DNA from: Pomphorhynchus laevis
Lineage: Eukaryota > Acanthocephala > Palaeacanthocephala > Echinorhynchida > Pomphorhynchidae
Direction: 5' to 3'
DNA length: 64,000 nucleotides
NCBI GenBank assembly: GCA_012934845.2
Contig: WNNJ02002210.1
Location: forward strand, 1 to 64,000
Part shown: positions 58,054 through 64,000 of the stretch, one piece after another
Numbering within the stretch: position 1 is the first letter of the stretch
Layout of the letters: each line of letters begins with the position of its first letter
Translations under genes and position numbers: made by a program
Notes under the pieces: generated by a model
Told to the model about the DNA's origin: nothing
What the model saw: only the letters and a program-made list of their open reading frames with translations
Database searches by the model: none

Positions 58054-58299
58054 TTGTAAGGTTTTTAAATAATATAATCAACTATTTATTAAGAATTTTC
58101 AAACATATGAAATTTTAAATTACTTATCTGAACTTAAGGTCAAATTGACTTAAGTTCAAACAAATGAGCATTGTAACTAAATATACTAACCTTTTCGTGT
58201 TCGTAAATTAGCTTCTGTAGATTAGTTTTCGGGCTCGAAAACTAAAATTTATGTAACCCGGTGATTTAAACTTACCAAATATAGACTGGATTAACCAGA

Positions 58300-58975
58300 A
58301 TACATAAAAATGTTCTGGGGAGGATATTTATCTCATCGATTTACTCTTAGTTGACATGATATTGTGGTAATAGAGTATAACAGACTAAACCAACGAGGTT
58401 TATTTAACACATGTACAATGGAAATAAAGTTATCATAACGATCCTAGTTTAAATGGCAGTTCTTTATACATCATACTCGTAATCATACTTATATTTTTGA
58501 TTTCAGTCAATATTATATATATAATATTCACTACGGGTATTGATGATATTTCAAATTCACACCATGTACTCTGATTGTTAACAGTGATCACTGTGCCCCT
58601 TCGCTAGAACTGCTAAATTTCGTAAGTTTTTTTTCAGAGACACATACTAGATGTCCCAATCGTAATTGATGCAAAGTTAGTAATTCTGATATAATTAAAT
58701 CCTTAAATAATGTATAGCAATGCACACTAATGCTCTGCAAATATATAGTTATTGTCGACAGATTTATTGAAAATGTCAAGCCTACTATCACTATTTAGTA
58801 CTTCAAAACCTCGTCGAACTTGTCTAGTATGATCATCGTTGTATCTTTAAGTACATATGTTGATTATAAACAAGGTTTATGGGATTGTTATGTTGTTTGT
58901 AGGTCTTTGTATTTCATTTTGAGAACAGATCGGTCTAAGGAATTGATCGGCCTTGAGAACAGATCGGCCTATATT
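58300..58975. other. AT-rich intergenic, nothing recognised
   Basis: No coding or RNA signal. The short direct repeat gaacagatcgg(t/c)ct lies near 58,924 and 58,956. Confidence 0.4.
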
Positions 58976-58979
58976 ATCT

Positions 58980-59255
58980 AATTTTTTTTCATCCCAGAAA
59001 TTTATCCTTTTTAGGTGACTTCAACCTTCTAAATGTAGATTAGAATATGAATTAAATGTCAACCCTGCAAAGGCGTATCAAAACAATTTCGTGATTTATT
59101 TCTTGTTGAACTATTTTAGGTGCAACATTGTAGAAAACCCAATCATGTCAATGGTGCTACTCTAAATATTGTATTTACAAGGCGTATCAGGAACCGACAG
59201 TATCGCGTATTATCATTTTCTTTGTAATAGTGATTACTGTGCTCTCTATTAAATT
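58980..59255 (+). pseudogene. CR1/Jockey-like LINE endonuclease fragment
   Basis: Reads F-L-G-D-F-N-L-L-N-V-D, then N-I-V-F-T-R-R-I-R-N-R in another frame, which are the third and fourth endonuclease blocks of the family. It resembles the scrap present in each array unit. Frames are broken. Confidence 0.6.
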
Positions 59256-59394
59256 AATGTCCAAGATCGGTTGTAAGTCTAAATTGGGCTATCCGAAACG
59301 TATTTCGATTTATGTGGATATCCAACATCTCTTAACTGCTATCTACAACAAGTTTTATCATGGTTATAGATCTACTACTGTTCCAGATCTTCCG

Positions 59395-59692
59395 ATCATC
59401 CTTTATAACGTTTTAGATTTATCAGATAAGTTCGTGCGAAACGGAGAACTTTCGTACATGACAAGGTCCGCTCATCTAACATAATTCTCCATGGCATCCG
59501 CCTTATCCGCACCCTTACCGATTTCTGTTCTTGTATGTATCTTCTTTAATCGCTTCTCTTCCATAAAATCGATAACTGCCTCGGGCTTTTTTACCAATTC
59601 TCCAACATCCAAAATCATACCCCTACAAAGCACCATCAACTCCGCCGTTCGAGTGCTCCCACGTCTCCGTCGCTTCGACCACACATTAATTT
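59395..59692 (+). mobile_element. L2-like LINE fragment, RT C-terminal region
   Basis: The sequence matches the region after Y-A-D-D, with K-F-V-R-N, ataattctccatgg and A-V-R-V-L-P-R-L-R-R-F-D-H-T near 59,650, as in R-V-L-F-R-L-R-R-F-D-H-T-S of copy M. Both ends are truncated and the frame is shifted. Confidence 0.75.
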
Positions 59693-59848
59693 TTATTTTG
59701 AATTTTAATTTCATATTTTAATTTAGAAAAACTTAATTAAATTAAATCTTATAAACGTATTTATTTTTCATTTATAAATTATCATTTTTTTAATTAATTT
59801 ATATTATAAAATAGGAAAACTCGGATCGCTACTTTAATTAATTTAAAT

Positions 59849-60397
59849 TTGTTTTGTAACCATGACAATCTGACGTTTATTATAAAGACATGCTCAATGA
59901 TCAATGTGTTCAAAATGATCTTTACATTTAATATGCTAATGCTTGTAATAGTTGGTTATACGAGCTTTATTGCTCTATTTGCTGTTGTATTTTATCAACT
60001 GAGGGTAAGAAATAAAGATGACAACCAAGAAAAAATAAAGCGAGTTGAGCATTGGAATAAAGCAACAATGACAAATCATAGCTACCAAGAAAAATGTATA
60101 CAATTTGAAGAGGATTATTGGTTTGGATCGGATAAATTAATGGAAGAGTCAAATATGTTAGAAAACTGCAAAATAAATAAATTTAATATGCAAAATAACC
60201 GAGATCAAACCTGGCTTAACCAGATAAGACAACGTTTGCTGGATTTGGATTACAGCGTTCTCGATCTGGTTAAGCCAGGAGAAGATATCAGCATTTTTAG
60301 AAATAAGAAACTTCTTAGATGGCGACGATTAAAACGAACAACTTCAAGAATTTTTAATCTGTTAATGTGCTGTAACAAAAAGAAAAAGATATATTAA
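59849..60397 (+). CDS. Small single-pass membrane protein, unknown function
   Basis: A 182-residue protein with one hydrophobic segment at about residues 24-49 (M-L-M-L-V-I-V-G-Y-T-S-F-I-A-L-F-A-V-V-F). A charged region follows and then a distinctive block near residues 118-157 (W-L-N-Q-I-R-Q-R-L-L-D-L-D, L-V-K-P-G-E-D-I-S-I-F). It ends with basic and Cys residues (L-M-C-C-N-K-K-K-K). The ATG at 59,849 or one of the in-frame ATGs at residues 17 and 23 could be the start. The block recurs in a divergent antisense exon at 62.9 kb, which supports a real gene. No transposon motif is present and I do not recognise the family. Confidence 0.6.
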   Translation: MFCNHDNLTFIIKTCSMINVFKMIFTFNMLMLVIVGYTSFIALFAVVFYQLRVRNKDDNQEKIKRVEHWNKATMTNHSYQEKCIQFEEDYWFGSDKLMEESNMLENCKINKFNMQNNRDQTWLNQIRQRLLDLDYSVLDLVKPGEDISIFRNKKLLRWRRLKRTTSRIFNLLMCCNKKKKIY

Positions 60398-60655
60398 CAA
60401 AAATACTTTTTCAAACAAAAAATATTCCTTTTAAATATTTTCAAATAATAGTCATTCAAAATTGTTTCTAATGTCGTGGAATTAATAAAAGTTCATCTTT
60501 AGGGTTAAATAAGTACAGCATGTGAAGCGTCGATAAATCGATCCGTCGGTTGTAAACGGATCGATGTAGACACGGCTATTCCTTTACTTAATTTCAGCCG
60601 CAAATAAGGTAGTCAAAATTATCAGCTGATTGTGTCATCAACTAGCTTCTTGGCT
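60309..60655 (+). repeat. Segmental duplicate, unit 1 (3' end of the membrane-protein gene)
   Basis: The region from tagatggcgacgatt through the stop codon, 3' UTR and about 250 bp of flank is repeated at 61,027-61,365. Confidence 0.85.
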
Positions 60656-60884
60656 TACGTCTAACTGGACTATTAAAATATATAGTTGTTTACTTTGATT
60701 CCAAATTATGCAATGAGAGAGAAATGTGTTCAGGAATGTTTTGTAAAATGACGAAAAATGTGATAATGCTTCCTTGATGTCCCAATTCCGCTATCAATAC
60801 TTCTGCGTATAATTTTTTGCTCCAACAATTGTAAGTATTTACTTATGATATTTCTAATTGATATTTCAAATTTTTCTAATTGTT

Positions 60885-61026
60885 CATATATATGCATATC
60901 TTATATAATATGTTTACATATGTTTTTATATGCATAAAAACATGTTTTTAACATATGTTAAAAATATGTTTAAAAAATTTTAACATATGTTAAATATATG
61001 TTATAAACATATATTTAATATGTTTT
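60885..61026. repeat. Palindromic acatatgtt-type repeats
   Basis: Dense copies of acatatgtt and tttaacatat fold back on each other, immediately before the second duplicate unit. Confidence 0.7.
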
Positions 61027-61365
61027 TAGATGGCGACGATTAAAACGAACAACTTCAAGGATTTTTAATATGTTAATGTGCTGTAACAAAAAGAAAAAGA
61101 TATATTAACAAAAATACTTTTTCAAACAAAAAATATTCCTTTTAAATATTTTCAAATAGTAGTCATAAAAATTGTTTCCAATGTCGTTGAATTAATAAAA
61201 GTTCGTCTTTTTTATCTCGATGATTGAATAAGTACAGCCTGTGTAGCGTCGATACACAGTAGGAAACGAATCAATGTAGACACGGATATTACTTTATTTA
61301 ATTTCAGCCGCAAATGTGATGTGAGGTAGTCTAAATTTCCAGTTGATTGTGTCATTATTGTCGGC
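61027..61365 (+). pseudogene. Segmental duplicate, unit 2 (gene 3' end only)
   Basis: Repeats the last 29 codons of the membrane-protein gene, its stop, and the downstream flank with gtagacacgg and aatttcagccgcaaat. It has no promoter or N-terminus. Confidence 0.8.
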
Positions 61366-62855
61366 TCCTTTATACATATGACAGTGAATTAGATTACCAT
61401 ATGCAAGCATCATAGTATATGCACCCATTCTCGGTTTTAGAAAGGCAAAAACGGCTTTTGTTCAACCGTTCTTGATGATCAATTGTTTTAGTGTTTTCCT
61501 CATAAGTCATGTTTTTCAGTACATCAACAAAATCGGGTTAGTTGTACTCGAGAACAAATCAATGATATCATATCAACAACTGAATGCTGAATACACAAAA
61601 ATTCTCGTCAGACCCCCTAATGAGGACAGAAAAGGATTTGAATTAATGTTGCTGCCTATTTACCATCCGGATTTTTGTCTGGACTTATAATTTGCGGTCC
61701 AACAATATCAAAATGATATTCCATCAATGGGGCTCTGTATTTGTGGTGCATTACACAATTCTGGTGCAGTTTTAGATGATGAAGGTGCGAGTACATGTTT
61801 CCATTGTTTATATATGCAATCAATCAGTTTTCCTACCTACTTAACTTTGATCTTTTTATTATTGAGCTGTTTATTATTCGAACTGTTTATTATTATCAAG
61901 GTTGTTTTGTTCGCAATGCAATTTTATTAGATCATTCGCGAAGAGGCCATGATTTTCTAAAACCAGTGAGACCAAAACTTGAAATTTGACGATTCCTTCT
62001 GAATTAGATATAGCTAATACTCCATGTTCTGTTGGACGCTCATGTATTTCCCTAACTACTTTAATCAATTCACTTCTACAACTGAAGAAGGACAACAGAT
62101 CTGCGAAAATAGTATGTTCTAGTGTATGTATCACATAAATGAAAAATGTGTTGTTCTTTGCATGAAATTCCATAATGGTTTACAGCTTTGATAAAAACAA
62201 TGATCAATGTTTGACTGTTTCATTAACATCCGATACTTCAGAAATCGTATACTCCATATTTTTAGATTTTTGTATTTATCCGGGCTATTGAATATTTTTC
62301 AATGTCAATAAGCAAACAGACCTTAGAGCTATGCTCACAAATTTGAGAAGGGAGTCTGATAAAAGCATGACTACTATATCACATGTTACTTTTTTGTGTG
62401 AGGAAATTTTGCATTTATATGGATTAGTGAAGAATCATACCTATGGCCAATTTCCGCACGTTTTTTATATATCTTGTCGATATCATGTTTGCCGACATAC
62501 TTTGAGTCATATTCATATCAAATCGCATTCAATTGTTGATTAATTATTTAGCGTCGAAAATAATGACATTTTGGCTAACGCGAATAAGGTTATTGGAAGT
62601 GAATCGTATTTCGTAAAATTCTCGTCTGCATTAATATAACATCATAAGTCACAAGCAGAGTTGTTGAATTATATACGGTGCGAAAATTCGGTCTTATGTC
62701 GGACATAGATTGGATACATCTATACATTTTATACATCCGTTTGTAAGATAGATAATATATAATTGTATATCGTATATATGTGTACTATATACTATTGTTA
62801 ATATATTTTTTATTACTACCTACTAGCATCTAAACGATTTAAATACTTGGTCATT
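61366..62855. other. AT-rich region, no supported gene
   Basis: Several short frames occur. One minus-strand stretch near 61,650-61,800 looks faintly like an integrase (Y-H-F-D-I-V-G-P), but this is not enough for a call. Confidence 0.35.
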
Positions 62856-62978
62856 TCAAAGGTTGTAATCTAAGCAACGTTTGCTTTCAAATATGCTAAC
62901 GTCTTCTCCTGGCTTTAACAAATTGAAAACGCTGAATTCGTAATCTAACAGACGCTTTCTTATTCGATTGACCCATGC
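62856..62978 (-). CDS. Divergent paralogous exon of the small membrane-protein family
   Basis: The minus strand reads A-W-V-N-R-I-R-K-R-L-L-D, F-S-V-F-N-L-L-K-P-G-E-D-V-S-I-F and then stops at TGA. About 21 of 36 residues match the block at residues 118-157 of the protein at 59,849. Upstream in this frame is a stop. A possible acceptor aaag| lies just before the first codon, so it may be a terminal exon, or a fragment of a pseudogene. The pattern of replacements (I/V, D/E, Y/F) suggests protein-level constraint. Confidence 0.5.
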   Translation of the reverse strand, partial: AWVNRIRKRLLDYEFSVFNLLKPGEDVSIFESKRCLDYNL

Positions 62979-63648
62979 TTTATTTTAATCATTTCGTTCG
63001 TGATATATGTTCCGATATATTGAGATATATGTTAATTATTAATAATTTTTATTCAATAAGTGAACAAATTTATCATGATATCATCAAAACATCATTGATA
63101 TAAAATTAAATCATCAAAATAAAATAATATCATCAACATAAAATTTGAAATTAAGATAAATTTTAAAATCTATAGATTTTATATAATTTATGTAAATGAT
63201 ATAATTTTATAATTTTAGAAAATTAACAAATTTTAAGAAGGGCGCACACTGTCAGATTATGTTAGATTGCAAGTTTTATGTTTAGTTTGATTTGACTCGA
63301 TTTGGATGTGACACTTTAAAATCAACTTAATAATCATAACTCAGCAGAAGTAACATGTAAACAATAAGATCATAATCATACGAAGTACTAATATAGCATT
63401 TGAATCTTAGATTTATAAAATATAAAGTAAATAGTTGCTAAGCTTGTGATGCTAAATAACAATTGCTCTGTGAGTGATACGACATACAAATGTTTTTTGG
63501 TAAATATTTTCTTATAATTGCAGCTGCAATACAACAGATGTAGTGTATCTAATACTCTGTGTACATGTGCACTGCAACAAATTAGATAAACATATCAAAT
63601 GTGGAAAACTTGATTTAGCCAACACATATATAAATCTCACATAAACAT
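62979..63648. other. AT-rich intergenic, nothing recognised
   Basis: Contains atcatcaaaa and ataaaat repeats near 63,075-63,145. Confidence 0.4.
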
Positions 63649-64000
63649 ATGAGATTAATAAGACATGATATTGGACATTGTAGATTATTTATTTTAGAAC
63701 ATATTATCGAAGAAAATAAGTCAATTTCAAATTATAATAAAGAATATATTTGTAATTATAATAAAGAATTAAAATCGATATGTAACGATAATATTAGAAA
63801 CAATGGAAACAGATTGCAATTGTAAAAGTCTTAATTTTGATAAAATAAATGAATATATATGTACCCATAATCTAGAATCAAGAAAACATATCAATATTAA
63901 ATCAAAAACTATTAGAAAAAGAAGATTTTTGGATTAAAACGCTTAATTCCATGTACCCATTAGGATGGAATAAGGTGGTACAAGAAATTGGCAGAAGTAG
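63649..64000 (+). mobile_element. Possible Penelope-like ORF fragment at window edge
   Basis: An open frame from ATG at 63,649 runs 58 codons (M-R-L-I-R-H-D-I-G-H-C-R-L-F). A later frame at 63,910-64,000 reads L-E-K-E-D-F-W-I-K-T-L-N-S-M-Y-P-L-G-W-N. The pattern E-x-F-W-I-x-x-L-x-T-x-Y-P-x-G-x-N is one I associate with Penelope-like elements. The rest lies outside the window. Confidence 0.35.

Larger units (their letters stand above)
52393..58291 (+). repeat. Tandem array: tRNA-Glu plus 5' part of RLE-type element, about 1,076-bp unit
   Basis: Five full units and two partial ones. Each unit has about 20 bp of tRNA 5' flank, tRNA-Glu, a T5 terminator, about 150 bp of AT-rich sequence, an endonuclease scrap (G-D-F-N-L-P-N-I-D-W) and the N-terminal part of the RLE-type ORF ending at G-C-L-G. 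It then joins back to the tRNA 5' flank. tRNA starts are spaced 1076, 1076, 1077, 1076 and 1076 bp. The left end is a 14-bp tRNA head (52,396-52,409) fused to the distal part of a unit. The right end stops in the endonuclease scrap. Confidence 0.95.

Noticed and set aside
61640-61830. Minus-strand stretch with H-K-Y-R-A-P-L-M-E-Y-H-F-D-I-V-G-P, resembling the start of an integrase core
   Set aside because: One short block with no neighbouring pol motifs is too little to call an element.

Overview
The window looks like AT-rich nuclear DNA of an invertebrate animal. The standard genetic code fits, a protein-coding gene is interrupted by an intron with matching GT/AG phases, tRNA genes carry pol III T-run terminators, and about three quarters of the sequence is decayed retroelement. 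I cannot name the species. I see no bacterial operons, no rRNA and no CRISPR.

Layout. From 0.1 to 10 kb there are LINE copies in both orientations: an L2-like family with a PHD-like ORF1 and an EN-RT ORF2, and a CR1/Jockey-like family. A TA microsatellite lies inside one RT. From 12.2 to 24.1 kb an old CR1/Jockey-like LINE (ORF1, EN, RT) is split twice inside its endonuclease domain by two L2-like elements. One of these, at 17.9-22.3 kb, keeps an intact 969-codon ORF2. A broken Ty3/gypsy-like LTR retrotransposon fills 24.3-28.1 kb. From 28.4 to 36.3 kb lies the clearest host gene, a DCAF4/WDR21-like WD-repeat gene with exons at 29.7-30.3 and 33.7-34.4 kb and a young L2-like insertion in its intron. 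It is flanked by two 3' ends of one LINE family and by Penelope-like RT pieces. From 36.3 to 42.8 kb there are two L2-like copies joined head to tail, then an inverted second copy of the LINE plus LTR-element segment found at 22.8-25.4 kb.

From 42.8 to 58.3 kb the theme is tRNA-Glu(UUC). One tRNA gene on the minus strand (46.0 kb) sits beside a long, dead non-LTR element with RLE-type C-terminal features. Six identical tRNA genes on the plus strand (52.6-58.1 kb) form a tandem array of about 1,076 bp units, each carrying the 5' part of that same dead element. An RTE-like LINE (47.0-49.3 kb) and a second RLE-type element (51.0-52.2 kb) lie between them. From 58.3 to 64 kb the sequence is AT-rich. 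It holds a small single-pass membrane-protein gene, a partial duplicate of its 3' end, a divergent antisense paralogous exon, and Penelope-like sequence at the edge.

The most notable signals are four. First, the tRNA-Glu/LINE co-amplified array has dimeric higher-order structure. Second, a 3'-terminal hairpin of the L2-like LINEs keeps its pairing through compensatory changes between copies. Third, the DCAF4-like exons are separated by an intron invaded by a young LINE. Fourth, there is a small local family of unknown membrane proteins.
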